Positions 23,580 through 35,764 are shown, counted from the stretch's first letter. The stretch: DNA of 64,000 nt from Isoetes taiwanensis (GCA_021234155.1 JAJEKV010000003.1:29683166-29747165), one strand, 5' to 3'. Numbers and translations: made by a program. Notes: generated by a model from the sequence alone, not told the origin.

Positions 23580-26500
23580 TTGTAGAGCAAGTAGATGTAA
23601 GTAATTGTTGTTATGGTAGTATTAGTTGCCTTGTGCTTAGGGCAGCAAAATAGATCAGGAGAACCTTTGTTGCGGATCCTCGAGCCTCGACAGTGGAGAC
23701 ACTCGACAACAGCAACGAATTGAAAGCAGAGGGCAAACTCATGGAGGACGCTTCAGCAAATCAAAGGCCAAGATGGTGTACAGGGAAGCCCGAACACGAA
23801 GAATAAAGGAGAGCCTATAGGAAGGACGATTGCGACGTCAAAAATAGACACAAGACTTGCCAAGAGGGCTATGCAACAGACAATGGGCATCATGTCACTT
23901 ATAAAATCGATCACATTAGCTCCTAGTCAAGGATATTCTTCAAGTGCCATATTGTCTCGAGGAAGGGCCCGTCACAGCTACGCCACCAACAAGTAGACTT
24001 CATCGACTTATGATATCAAGAGCCCTAAAGGATGAGACTGGACATACCTCCTCGGAAGGGAAATTATCATAGGCATCCAGGCCATAGTAGTATCAGATTT
24101 GGACTTCAAGCAAACATGCTTGACTAAGGAGGTACTACAAGCCAGCAAGGGTGGGCTTCTCAAGAATAGGAATATGGCAAACTGCAACAAACTTCTTCCT
24201 CATCAGCCCCGATACTTCAGAGCAGCTGCATCAACCTTGACAGCACCATCTCAAGATCACGACAATCTTCTGCCGTAGAGATGGAGGTCAAACACCATCA
24301 AAAAGAGGCATCATGAGGGACCAAATACCAGAATTATTAATTGATCAGTCAAGATTAGTCCTTGCAGATGGATGCAAATAAACTTCTCTCAGCAAGAGAA
24401 GTTGCACAGTTAGGAGTGGTAAAGCACTCGACATTGTCTGCAGCCTTGTAAACAGTAGCATGTGGCCACCATATGAAGAATCAAATCGACAAGCTCAACA
24501 CAACAACATCAATTCAGGAGTTAGAAGAATCATCCTCAAATCTCACGACCTTCAAGGCAGATGAGTCAAACACGAAAGATTCGACACGGTGGTGAACATT
24601 ACCTTCAAGCCTCTGGGATGCAACACCGAGCGTTATGTTATCTACATCAGCAAGTCCACTAAGAGGGATAATGTTAATGAAGGTAGTCAGCATCAACATT
24701 AAGGACGAGCAGAGTCAGAATATGTGCATTAAAAGAAAGCAGGACACTTGAATGATCATGCAACAACTCCTAGGATACCAGATTCTTTTCAACAAATTAT
24801 GGATCATCGCCTTGCTACTCCAACGACTAATGACTATACCAGCTTTGAGCAAGCTAGAGGACCTATCAGATAGTTGAGCTTCTTAAAAATATAGGTGATA
24901 ACATCCATGATGGGATGGGGACGAAATTTCGGGTAGATTTTTTTTGTCTTTTCCTTTAGAAAGATGGACCCAAGAATGGAGCAAAGCTTCAAGTATTGGG
25001 AAGAAAATGTATGGAGTACAATAATTGTATACATTGCTGGCAGATATCCAACATATTGGAACCTCTTCGTGAGCTTGATCACCTCGCTAAGAAGGATTCA
25101 ATAGTAGGATAACCGTCGACCATGTATATGACGAGTACTTCCGCAGCATAAGGAATAATCCGACCAAATGAAGGGAAGCAATCTAATAAGTCCGGCCAAC
25201 TTCTTAGATGGCATCAACTCAAAGGTGGGGCTATTTCAAGAGGGCAATAATTAAGAAAGGGTAGATCCTAGAGTATAGATTAGATCTAAAACAAGAATAA
25301 TTATCTAATCATATAGTTTTCTATGTGTGCCCAAAAGTAATGTCATGCCGACTAACTTGTGGCCATAGGATTTATGTAAGTAGTTCTTTAACTTGTAATT
25401 TTGCACCTCCTAGATGACGGACATCTTTAAGAGCAAGACTCTTAAGTCTAAATCTAGGCCAGTAATTAAGCCAAGGCCAAGTAATTAGCAGCACCAACGG
25501 AACAAGAGTCAAGTTCGACATCAACCTAGAGCGAAGCAAAGTGGAGCATCGGCACCAACTTATGTACATTGGCAATTATGACCTCACAATAAGCATGCAA
25601 TATTAAAGCTGGCTAAAGCAATAATTGATTATTATAAGCAAGAGATACTTATCCCAGCACCAAAGGGCAAGTACCTTATAATTAAGTTAAGGAAGTAATT
25701 CCAATCGTGCAATGCATGTCAGTAAAGCAATTACTTAAGTACATCATGAGGAATGAGGTCGTACATAAGCTACAAGTTGTCGACCCCGACTACAAGAGTA
25801 AGAAGGAAGATGCTACTTCAAAACAGTTGCCTCGGCCAATTTCTAAGTTAATCAAGAAGTCCCATGATATATCTCCAGGTGAAATTTGAGAGCTTTTGCT
25901 CTATAGAGGCATAGAGTCTGAAATCACTCTTGCACCGGAGGTAGAGCCGATCAGCAAGGCTCTTTATAGAATCAGCACTTCCGAGCTAGCAGAGCTCAAG
26001 AAGCAGTTGTAGGAGTTGATCAACTTGGGGATCCTTTCGGCCAAGATGGAAGCCTAAAGATGTATATCAACCATGGGCAGCTCAACAAGCAACGACATAA
26101 TGGATCAGCCCCAAAAAGCAGGATTCTTCTACAAAATCGACTTAAGCTCGGGCAATCAGCAAATAAGGATGAAGGGGGAAGATAATTATAAGACTCCTTC
26201 AGAACTTGGTATGGGCACTATCACTTCACAGTGATGCCCTTAAGTCTATGGAATGCTCCACCAACTTGTATGCATTTGAGGACGACATCTTCGAAGATTC
26301 CTTGGATGATTTCTTCATCAATTCTCTTCGACGACATCGTGATCTACAGCAAATCAATGGAAGAGCATGCAGCCGTGGAGATGTTAAGACGTCGCCACTC
26401 ATTGGCAAGCTTTTGAAGCAGCAATTTGCAATGCCATCTCCACGTCGGCAAGCGAATTCGGCAAGAAGATAGAAGAAGCCATCTCCTCCAACATAGAGTT

Positions 26501-27800
26501 CAAGCATAGTGGGCTAGTCTTTGCAAGAGTGCAAGGGCGGATTAAGAAAGAGAAACCTTCAAATATTTTAAAAAGGAAGGTAATCTTTAATATCAAAGAA
26601 CAACTATGCGTACCCAAAGTATAAGAAGTAAGAAAAATCTTCCATGACATGCATAATAGCCCTATTTCCAGCCATGCAAAATTTATAAAGGCCTACTTCA
26701 AGATTAGAAGTAGCTACATCTGGCCGGGTATGAAGAAGCAGATAATCAAATATATCCAAGAATGTCAGTGGAGCCAGCGGACAAGGACGGAACAATTTCG
26801 AATTCCATGAGTTTTGGAACCTTGGGCGGTGCCACACGCCAAGTGGGAAGTCGTCAGCATGGTTTTCATAGCAGGCCTTCCAAGGCCAACAAGAAGCTTG
26901 AAGCCTTGATGGTTGTGGTATATAGCTTATCAAAAGGGCACATACTTGCCATGCCACACCATAGACACCACACCGCTTTAGCTCTAGCCGTGTGGTCTAC
27001 ATAAGAGTTCTTTTAGGCTGCATGGAATGCACAGGTCGATCATCACCAAAAGAGATCCGAAGTTCTTTAACGACGTTTAGCAAGACTTCTTCAACACGAG
27101 CTGCACCAACTTGTTGAAGAGCACCAACACAATTTTGAAGAGCACGTTGAGAAACTATGATTGGAACAAGTAATCCAAATGGGTCGAGTTACGTACAATA
27201 ATACGAAGCAAGAGTCATCGAAGATATCTCCTCCATGATCAGTTACAGTTACCAATGCTTGACCCTAGTCATGTGGCATAATCTAGTGCCCAAAGTGGAA
27301 GTTTCTCAACAGCAACAGCATATATGCAGTAGCTTTTGGTAGAAGTGTGAGAATATCTTCAACAACATGGGCGCATCTAAAGAGTCTAGCAGATAGACAT
27401 AAAACTCCTCGAGAGTTGTTTTATTGTGAGAGATAAAGTTTGGCTCAAGTAAAGATTAAGCAAGGGAAGCTTCGCATCGGCAATTGTAAGAAGCTCGCCC
27501 CTAGGTGGGCCGGTCCGTTCAAGATCTTGGAGAAGAGTGGGCTCCCAAGCCTACAAGTTGGATCTCTCAGCCCACCTTAAGGTCTTCCATGTGAGTTTAT
27601 TGAAAAGGCACGATCCTAACCCAACTTTGTTGGAAATGACGGAGGATCAAGTTGAAATTGTGCCTGAATTGCTTCTTGATAAGTCATTCAAGAGGACTAG
27701 GTGGTCTCAATTCCTCCAGTATTTGGTCAAGTGGAAGCACTTGCCCGTGGAAGATGCGACATGGGTATTGAAGCAGGATTTGGAGAAAAGTCGTATTTAA
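23580..27800 (+). pseudogene. Chromovirus-type pol remnant of the 15-kb element
   Basis: Plus-strand pieces in canonical order. Reverse transcriptase near 26118 (AGFFYKIDLSSGNQQIRMK) and near 26325 (FDDIVIYSKSMEEH, the YxDD box changed to FFDD). Integrase zinc region near 26690 (YIWPGMKKQIIKYIQECQ), integrase core near 26880 (KLEALMVVVYSLSKG) and near 27015 (LHGMHRSIITKRDPKFFNDV). C-terminal part near 27490 (KLAPRWAGPFKILEKSG) and chromodomain near 27590-27780 (FHVSLLKRHDPN, LVKWKHLPVEDATW). Dozens of stops and frameshifts separate them. The protease and first half (23580-26000) are barely recognisable. The chromodomain marks the chromovirus branch of Ty3/gypsy. Confidence 0.85.
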
Positions 27801-28626
27801 TTAAAGTGGGACTCATTCCATTCCCACTTTTTTGCGGAACTCTGTTAATTTACACAAAAAGAAGCACCTCGACCCGAAAATTGGCCATAATTGCAATTTC
27901 TGTCTATTAGTGTGCATCCAAGATTTTCTTCCAGTTTTCCTAGATAGCATGGCGAGATGAAGACAATGCAACGTAAACATAAGAATTTCATTACCAAAGG
28001 TTCTAATGGAAAATTAATTTTTATTAATAAATTGAGTCGAGAACAAGAACAATGCAACTCAAACATAGGAATTTCATTATAGATTGAAACCAAAGTTCTA
28101 GTTGGAAAAGATTCTTAGTTGAATATTTTGGCTCTATTTTCTTAGGTGGGTAGACAAGAGATCACAAATTCCAACGAAAATTAAACAAATTGTTTACTTA
28201 ATCACCAAAAAATACTAGTTTTGAGATACCTTATATTTATAAATGGGCTCATTACAATATATATTACAGTGGGTGAAGAGACCATAGTGGTCGTATGGGC
28301 ACAATGATTACACCCTCTTCACACATGAACCTCCTAGTGCAAAGGGCGTGGGAGCTCTCTCCAAGTCATAGAGCAACTTACAGGCGATAGAAATTTGTAT
28401 GAGAAGTTCCTTCATGGGTCACGTGCTTGTATGTCCAACTGATGTCACCACCCTCTTCTCGGCATCTTTCTTCAATGAATTGGTCTTTTCATTGCTCCCA
28501 AGCATGTACTATCCGGGTCGAGATAAGGACCGCAAAAAGACAAAATCAAGTTAGTCAAGGATGCTACAGGCAAAAAATAAAATGAAACACGTTCTTAGGG
28601 CCATTTTGAAAATGCAGAAGTTTCGA

Positions 28627-28960
28627 TTTCTCGACTTCGAGTCGAGAAAGGCGTACCGAGGGGAAAACAAAAAGTCGGACTTTCGACTTCGCGAAGTCGA
28701 AAAGGCAACAAGGCAAAAACGCAGGTTTTAGGGGTCAAGGCCTCGAAATGAGAAAGGCGTAGCTCAAGGCTAAAAACGCAGTTTTTAGGGGTCGAAGGTC
28801 TTTCTCGACTTCGCGAAGTCGAGAAAAGGCAACAAGGCTTAAAAAACGCAGGTTTTAGGGGTCAGAAGGCCTTTCTCGACTCGCGAGTCGAGAAAGGCAG
28901 CTCAAAACGAAAAACGCAGGTTTTAGGGGGAGTATCTTTCGACTCGGGGAAAGTCGAAAA
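28627..28960. repeat. Series of TCGACT/AGTCGA palindromes in a repeat array
   Basis: Perfect or near-perfect palindromes at 28627-28649, 28681-28702, 28801-28826 and 28870-28897, and a weaker one near 28925. Cores are TCGACTTCGCGAAGTCGA or CGACTCGCGAGTCG, flanked by TTTCT/AGAAA. Between them runs AAGGC(AACAAGGC), AAAAACGCAG and TTTTAGGGGTC, giving a diverged unit of about 60-120 bp. No coding potential. Confidence 0.85.
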
Positions 28961-29435
28961 GGCAAATTTAAAGCAGAAAAACGCAGTTTGCTACCGAGGA
29001 AGGCAAAAGAGTGAAAAAATGCGGTTCTAGGGCCCTCCAAAATAAAAAACGCAGATCTAAAGCTCTCAAGATGAAAAACACAAGTCTAAGGCCATTTAGA
29101 GTGAAAAACACAACAGGTCCGAGGAGGTAAAAAATGAATAACTTTCAAATATCATATCATAATACTATACCTTTGTTCAAATGTAATCAAACATACAACA
29201 AATGTGGCGAACCTACTTGCCTACAAACATAGTTTTCTACCTCCAATATCATAGAGTGCAAATCATTATTAGTTGCACCATATCCTATGTATTTTCTAAG
29301 TGCGCACCATACCTATGCATTTTCTATGTATACATAGACCAAAAATAGAAACCCCCTCCTCCCCCCTTCCCTTTTTAGTATGTCAATGTTTTCTAATAAA
29401 TACAATATCCTATGCTATATATTTTCTAATAGACC

Positions 29436-29545
29436 ATCCCCTATGGCAACATAATAGACCATCCCCTACGAAAAATAGACCATCCCCTATGGCAACATAA
29501 TAGACCATCCCCTACTGAAAAAATAGACCATCCCCTATGGCAACA
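29436..29545. repeat. Tandem repeat with ATAGACCATCCCCTA
   Basis: ATAGACCATCCCCTA occurs five times within about 110 bp, alternately followed by TGGCAACATA or by a short A-rich spacer. Confidence 0.85.
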
Positions 29546-29749
29546 TAATGTTTAACAATGTTTAACGTGTGAATACTTTTTTTTTTTTAAAACGTATTTT
29601 TTTACCCCCACTTTATTCTAATACCCCACCCTTTTTTCTCGCCCATGTTTGAAATTCAAAAAAAAAAATTCAAACGTTTTTTTACCCCCTTTTTCTAATA
29701 GCCCGCCTTTTTCCATACCATGGTTGAAATTCAAAATTTGGTACACACC

Positions 29750-30470
29750 TTTGAGACGAAAATCCTTTGTACCGTTGGACTCTTTCTTTCGGGAAGAAGC
29801 TCCCATAGCCATAGCTCCCACCGAATTGACCCCCAACGAAAAAAGCTTCCACGCTATGGAGAGCAAGAATGTGCTTGTTTGTGGGCTCATTGCAATGCTC
29901 CAATTTACGACCGGACCGTCCGGACTCCTTGCCTCTGTTTTCAAACTCCCCGGAAGAACACGCCGCATAGTCTCGACTCCGGCCGATCGTCCCATTGGAT
30001 CCAACCAGCGGTGTCCACTACAGAGCTCAATTCACTCTGCATAAACACGCTTCTCGAGTAATCCTTCCACGGCCGCCCTAGAAAGGTCGTCGGTTAGGTA
30101 GTATGGAGCTTTTAGGTCGGGAGTTCCGTCCACAAGACAACCCCGAAAGGAAAACCCTGTGTTTTGATGCGGATCCGTCCGACCCTTGCGCAGCGTAAGT
30201 ATTATTCTCGCCCCATTAGTGGAACCCTAGCTACGATATTGCATGCCGGAAAGGCTGCTTGCGGCATTTCGAATATGAAATCTATCGTTCCTCCTATTTC
30301 GCACTCTCTGTAAAATTGTCTCTGGCTATGTGCAAATAATGTATCCTGATATCCCCATATCCCGCATTTGTAAAACACGCTTTGATCTGCACTAACCCGG
30401 AGCGCCACTGCTTGATTCTTCTCGGGCCCTGCAGTGTTCTGTATGCTTAAATTTCTGGCTATGAATCCCA
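29750..30470 (-). pseudogene. Pectin methylesterase (pectinesterase) pseudogene, captured
   Basis: The minus strand encodes, in order: GFIARNLSIQNTAGPEKNQ, AVALRVSADQSVFYKCGIWG, YQDTLFAHSQRQFYREC and GTIDFIF (to about 30260); then NTYAAQGSD (30180); PDLKAPYY (30100); LGRPWKDYSRSVFMQS, then VVDTAGWIQW (30090-29990); and SVEAFFVGGQFGG (29850). These are the conserved pectinesterase blocks (GYQDTL and DFIFG carry the two catalytic Asp; LGRPW carries the catalytic Arg). Pectinesterases de-esterify cell-wall pectin. The blocks lie in several frames with stops, and the N-terminal half is missing. It is antisense to the retroelement and runs without an obvious intron across about 240 codons. Confidence 0.85.
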
Positions 30471-31114
30471 GTCTTGAATTTCTGTATGCTTAAATTTCTG
30501 TATGCAGTGGTAGTCCCAGGCTCAAGCACATTCCATGCTGCCGGAAGAAGAGGAACTGGGACTTAATATTGACGATTCTAGTATGACAGAGGTAGGACTG
30601 CCTTGCTTAGATTTGAAATACATATTGGAAGAGCCCTCTTTTTGAGCTCTAGAAGCCAAGGCACGAGCTTCCATAGCCATGGCTAGGCCGGAATGGCTAT
30701 GGTGATAGAGGAGACAAAGATCCGTGAGGGGCGTGGCCTAGATGATGGGGCATGGTAGCAGCGTGCGAAAAGATGATGAGATGAAGGCAAGGGCGGGGAA
30801 GAAAAGAGGCGGGGGCTGCTGCTTGCTGCAGGGCGAAGGCCAAAAAGGCGATTTGTAAGCTAATGTTACGACGAAAAACAAATGTGCAGATCGGCAAGAC
30901 AAAAGAATATAAGGGTGTTCTTGGATTCACAGAATGTGACCTGAAACTCAAATTTTGGAGCAGTTTCCGATGACGCAGACTCAGACGCACATGGCTGGCA
31001 TGCCTCCTGCTCCTCTTCTTCCGCCACTAACATTCCACATGCGTTACTGAATGAGTGCGTTAGGGGGGTTTTATTAGTGGAGCCTTCCAGCCATCTGATC
31101 AATCACTAGTCCAT

Positions 31115-31152
31115 TTCTCCTCTTCTCGACTCACTAGTCGAGAAGAGGAGAA
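31115..31152. repeat. Perfect 17-bp hairpin
   Basis: TTCTCCTCTTCTCGACT, then a CACT loop, then the exact complement. It carries the same TCGACT/AGTCGA core as the palindromes at 28627-28897. Confidence 0.9.
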
Positions 31153-31245
31153 TGATTTATATTTTTTTTATTAGTTATTTATTTAATTAAATTAATTAAA
31201 TTATTTATTTTTTATTAGTTATTTATTTAATTAATTAATTAAATT

Positions 31246-31590
31246 ATGCCCCCCTTCCCCTTGCCCCTTGCCCCTTTCTCTTCCCTTGCCCTTGCCACCT
31301 TCCCCTTGCCCCTTCTCCCCTTGCCCCTTCTCCCCTTGCCCCTTGCCCCTTGCCCCTTCCCCCTTGCCCCTTGCCCCCTTCTCCTTCTTCTCCTTCCCCC
31401 TTCCCCTTCCCTTGCCCCTTGCCTCTTTGCCCTTCTTCTTCCCCTTGCCCCTTCTCCTTCCCCTTCCCCTTCCCCTTGCCCCTCCCCCTTTCGTTCCCCT
31501 TGCCCTTGCCTCTTTGCCCCTTCTTCTCCCTTGCCCCTTCTTCTCCTTCCCCTTCCCCTTCCCCTTGCCCCTCCCCCTTTCGATCTCACC
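31246..31590. repeat. Pyrimidine-rich CCCCTTG low-complexity array
   Basis: About 340 bp of (C3-5)(T2-3)G-type units, nearly free of A on the plus strand. Long open frames on both strands (Pro/Leu-rich on plus, Gly/Lys/Arg-rich on minus) come from the repeat and are not genes. The flank at 31150-31245 is an AT-only tract of TTATTTATTTAATTAA type. Confidence 0.92.
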
Positions 31591-31839
31591 TCGCTCAACT
31601 TTCTGAAATTTCTGAGTCCCATTTTCAGGCCGAGTCCCAAAATTCAAGATTTGTCCCACTTTAATTAAATACGACTTAGAAGCAATACCCAGAGTTTATG
31701 AAGGAGTTTGATGGGCGAGTCGTCTCCGACTTGGTCGACCCCGACTTGCCAGGAGGTTAGCTTAGTATGTTTCTTAGTTAGCCTTAAGTTCTGGCTCATG
31801 TATTCTAGTTAGTAGAGTGCATGTGCCAGAATCTTGGAA

Positions 31840-32230
31840 CGTGTGGGCGATGATGGGATACGCCTTTAAGGCATTCTCTAGACCAACACGCACCAAGTGG
31901 TGCGCATGACCATTAGGGTCATGTAAGAGAGGAAGTGAGGCATGGTGGGCGATGATGGGACATCGGTCGGATGCTCTCTATGCCGCGATGCGGGGTTCGC
32001 ACACCTGGCCATAGGGGGGTCATGGTGAAGGTCAAAGTGATCATGCGCGATGATGGGATCGTGAGACGTTCCCTAGCTTAAAACCCTTGGGGCATGATGC
32101 ACTAGGGGTACTCGGCACCGGGTAACCGAGTACAAGGTAGCACTTGATCATGGGCGATGATAGGATCATCTTAAATGGTCCTTAAGCTCAAATCCGAAAG
32201 GGCCATGATCAAGTGCAAGGTAGTAGGGTA
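31840..32230. repeat. Four diverged ~100-bp units with GCGATGATGGGA
   Basis: GCGATGATGGGA (last copy GCGATGATAGGA) occurs near 31846, 31949, 32047 and 32157. Around each copy short inverted words such as CATGACCATTAGGGTCATG recur. The array lies just upstream of the 3' LTR and is not coding. Confidence 0.75.
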
Positions 32231-32543
32231 ACCTCGAGCTAGTAGTTCGGCTCGAGGAGGTAGGTAAGGGGGGTGGTCCCCTAAAACCACAATTATTAAC
32301 TAAACTAACGTAATGTGCTACTTGTGCAGGACGAGCATAGGGAGTACCGGCAGGGGCGCATTACGTGGAGGAGGGGAAGCATAATTTAGACTTGAAATTA
32401 TGAACCCTAATATTATGTGTGATAATGTTTTGACTATGCTATATATTAATGCAATAGTAAGTTTCTCTTTGCATGTATCTTGTTGTTTTGCAGGAATAGG
32501 ATAGGTTCGTCACCTTAGCGCAATGCTGAGGACAGCATTGTCC

Positions 32544-32557
32544 TAAGGGGGGGAGAA
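32544..32557 (+). other. Polypurine tract of the 15-kb element
   Basis: AAGGGGGGGGAGAA directly precedes the TGTGACG of the 3' LTR. Confidence 0.92.
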
Positions 32558-34203
32558 TGTGACGTTCCAGGGGAATATACGCTATAAATACGTATATTCC
32601 TGGACCCGTCACCATACAAGTCTACCTATATAGCCTTGTATACCATAGATTGTGGCATTAGGGGGCATGACTAAGTTATTCATATAACTTAGCCAACCTT
32701 AGGTTAAGACCATCTTCCATGTGGCCTTAACCTATTGGGCACCCGCCACACGGACTTACCCTATTGGAGCCATGTGGCATAACATGTGAACCCTAACCTA
32801 TAAAGGCCTAAACCCTAACCCTAGGCCTCTTTTCTGGCTCCAACAGTCTGGGAACCTTCTTCGCGCTCGAAACTCCGTTTCGAGAACCGTCTGCTGTGGC
32901 ACAGCATAGCATGGTAGCCCCCAGAGCGTGAGCGCATCAGCAGGAGTGGGAGCTACCTCGAACACCTTGAAGATCATGGAGACGCCAGGATGGGGAGGGA
33001 GTGCTTCTGGAGCAGGTATGTGGAGTAGTGCTCTTAGTAGTCCATCTGGAAGTTAGCACTCCAGATGGGATAGCATGTCGTATCTAGAGTAGAGCCATCC
33101 TAGAACCCCTATTCAACATCTTGAACCCTAATCAAGGAACCCTAACTGTAAGTTAGATATGTATGATTAGGTTAAGATGTTCTTATGATTATTCTCATGA
33201 TGTGATGATTATATGATGATGGTTGATCATGTTTGCTCCTCTTGTGTTGGGAAGGGGGGTAGAGACCTAGAGCCATATGTAGTATGCTCCTAGATTAGAT
33301 CCCTTAGTTCCTATTAGTTGCGGCCTGTGCATAGGAACCCACCGGACTATGGAGGCTATGACGTGACTCAGCACTACACAACGGGGCTAGAGGCAAGATG
33401 AAGGGAGGATCCCTGCCGAGCGGGGGCTACGGGGGATCCCATAGTGGGCTAGGCTTATGGTCGGTCACTTCGTGTGGGCCGGGCATGGGTCCGACACCTC
33501 CTGGGGCAAAGGTGTTGCCCTGCCTCTCAAGAGCTGCAAGTGTCAGCTTGGCTCTTGTTTTGGGGGGTTCAGTCGGTTACGAATCGTGTGTCGCCACGAT
33601 TCTCTAGCCGCCCATGGAGCCTCTAGACCCCGGGAAGGGGAGATGCAACCCTTCCTACCTCGACGGACCAGGGAGATGCAACCTGGAGTAGTCCCGATGG
33701 GTGATACCATGGGATTACGTATCCGGAAGGTTAGAGTCATGCCAGAGCCTGATCTAGCCCATCTGCAAAGTATGCACAGGAGGGGCGGATGGAGTGGTCA
33801 ACCCTAGCCATTGTCTTATGCCAGCCCCGCCATTGTTATGACTCGGTCTGCTCTATCTTGAGACCTATCCAGTCAGTCTACCTCCTTATGAGTCGGAGCC
33901 ATGGGTAGGAGCTCTCATGTTTTATGGTTTATGATTATCTTCTTTGCTCATATGGATATGTGATGGACTACCCTTCGAGGTAGTATGTTGTATTGTTATT
34001 GCTAGTTCTGACGTTGTTTATGCTTCCGCTGTGATAGGAGCCCATAGGGGAAGGGCGCGCAAGACACCTTCGTGTCCCCTTTCCGCACTACGGGAGTTCC
34101 ATAGTGCGGGATAGATGGAGGGCCTGTGCGGTTGTTGAGCCGGACGGGGGATTTCCTGCCGAGTGTACGGCCGGGCGCCTTATGTTTAGCAGGGAGCGTC
34201 ACA
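32558..34203 (+). repeat. 3' LTR of the 15-kb element
   Basis: 1646 bp. Nearly identical to 18947-20586 except for short divergent patches near 32840-32910 and 33400-33480. It is followed by the TCCCT duplication. Confidence 0.94.
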
Positions 34204-34216
34204 TCCCTTCAGCCCA

Positions 34217-35758
34217 TTAAGGCCAATATCTTTTGAGATGAAGCACATTGACGGGGTTGGGCAGCTGCTTCATATTTCCATCGGTGAGTATGTAAGAATT
34301 AGTACCAGCTTTGCCTTTAATGAAAAACGGTCCCTCCCACAAGCCTACAAACTTAGGTGCTTTATCCTCAAGTGCTTTATTCCATTTCAGTACCAGATCA
34401 CCCACTTCGAAGTTTCTTGGCTGCCCATGTTTTCTTTCAAAGTTCTTTTGCATCCGCTTCTTACTCATAATCAGGCTATCTAGAGCAGCAAATCTCATTT
34501 CATCCAATTCAAGCAATGCGTCCAATCTGCGTTGGTGAGCTTCTCGATCTGTTTGCATGACCTCGCACGCCACTTCAAGTACAGGTATCTCCAAATGGAT
34601 TGGTAGATGTGCTTCTGTCCCATATGTCAGCTCATATGGTGTAAACCCTGTGCTTTGCTTAACTGTCATTCTATACGCCCATTGCATTATTATGCGACTT
34701 CTCATGCCAATCTCTTCTATGTACACTCCTTTGTTTTCTTCAAGATATTTTTTAACACTTTATTTGTGGCTTCTGACTGTCCATTTCCTTGCGGATAGTA
34801 GGAGCTACTTTTTGTATGCTTTATCTTCATCGCTTTGCACATGTTCCCCACTACATCGTTAATGAAATGGCTTCCCCTATCTCATTATCGACTTGAAAGG
34901 CACCCCAAACTGCTTTGCCAAATATTCTCAACTAGGAATTTGGTCGTAGCTTGAGTCAATGGCTTCCCTCAAAGCAACCGCTTCTGCCCACTTCGTGAAA
35001 AGGTCTGTGGCCACCAGAATATAATGGTGCTGCCCTGAAGAAGGTGGCTCTAGTCTTCCAATGTAATCCAAACCCCAAGTTTGAAATGGTCCAGGAGTTA
35101 CTATAGGTGTGAGCGGGCCTGGCACCAAAATTCTCCTACCATGCATTTGGCATTGTTGACATCTCAAAACTTTGTTATGGCAATCCTTGAACATACTAGG
35201 CCAGTAGTAGCCTGCTCTCAGAACCTTGTTCACTGTAACCTTGCTCGAGAAATGTCCACCGCATACTCCTCCATGGCATTCTTCCATGACCAATTCTTGT
35301 TCTTCCTCATCAAGACACCTAAGGTAAAGACCTGACCTGTCTTTGAAGCACAACACATTCCCCACCATTACATATTTCAAGCAACTTTCCTTGAACTTCT
35401 TAACTGCTTGCCAGTTCAAACCCTCCGGCACTATTTGTTGTGTTAAATATTGCACAATGGGTACCATCCACGAATTCTGCATGCTGATGAATGTCACTTC
35501 TGATATAGCCAATCCTGATGGTGTTTGTTCTTCACTGTCAACGCATTCATCCCTTTCATTAATCAGATCATGCTGATAAAAGGCGTATGGTAGGTATACA
35601 CTGGGGTCCTTGTCTTTGGTGTATATTTCTACCTTTAAGTCATACTCAACCAGCCGTGCCGCCCACCTATAAAGTTTGTCTTTTTTCTTCCCCTTACTCA
35701 TAAGAAACTTCATTGGATCATGTTTCATGTAAACCACTACCGTTTGTCGAAGAAACAT
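34217..35758 (-). pseudogene. Gypsy-1 pol, RNase H end and integrase
   Basis: Continues the frame of 35765-38910 after an in-frame TAG. Segment 34928-35758 has the end of the native RNase H (LYRWAARLVEYDLKV), the integrase zinc-binding region (HGGVCGGH and CQQCQ) and the first part of the catalytic core (WGLDYIGRL, Asp). A frameshift near 34928 follows; the third catalytic block, YYPQGNGQSEATNK (Glu), lies near 34770-34800 in another frame. After another shift near 34726 the last 169 codons read STGFTPYELTYGTEAHLPIH and, near the C-terminus, VGLWEGPFFIKGKAG, ending at 34217 (KRYWP). No chromodomain is present, which fits the non-chromovirus branch. Confidence 0.9.
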
Positions 35759-35764
35759 ATAACC

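Larger units (their letters stand above)
18947..34203 (+). mobile_element. Large defective chromovirus-like LTR element carrying a pectinesterase pseudogene
   Basis: LTRs 18947-20586 (1640 bp) and 32558-34203 (1646 bp), both TGTGACG...CGTCACA, with a perfect TCCCT duplication at 18942-18946 and 34204-34208. A tRNA-iMet primer site follows the first LTR and an AAGGGGGGGGAGAA tract precedes the second. The 12-kb interior has a heavily broken Ty3/gypsy pol ending in a chromodomain (to about 27800), then about 4.7 kb of non-coding sequence with palindromes, a captured antisense pectinesterase and repeat arrays. The LTRs are nearly identical apart from two or three short divergent patches, so the element probably moved recently while already non-coding. 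Confidence 0.93.

Noticed and set aside
31231-31668. Long overlapping open frames (up to 142 codons) on both strands
   Set aside because: They translate a CCCCTTG-type low-complexity array into Pro/Leu or Gly/Lys/Arg repeats; there is no codon structure or domain.
33398-33807. LTR-internal open frames present in both LTR copies
   Set aside because: Conserved only because the LTRs are near-identical; no similarity to any protein recognised.
18947-34203. Reading the two 1.64-kb repeats as a segmental duplication of host DNA
   Set aside because: TG...CA ends, a 5-bp target duplication, primer site and purine tract show they are LTRs of one element.
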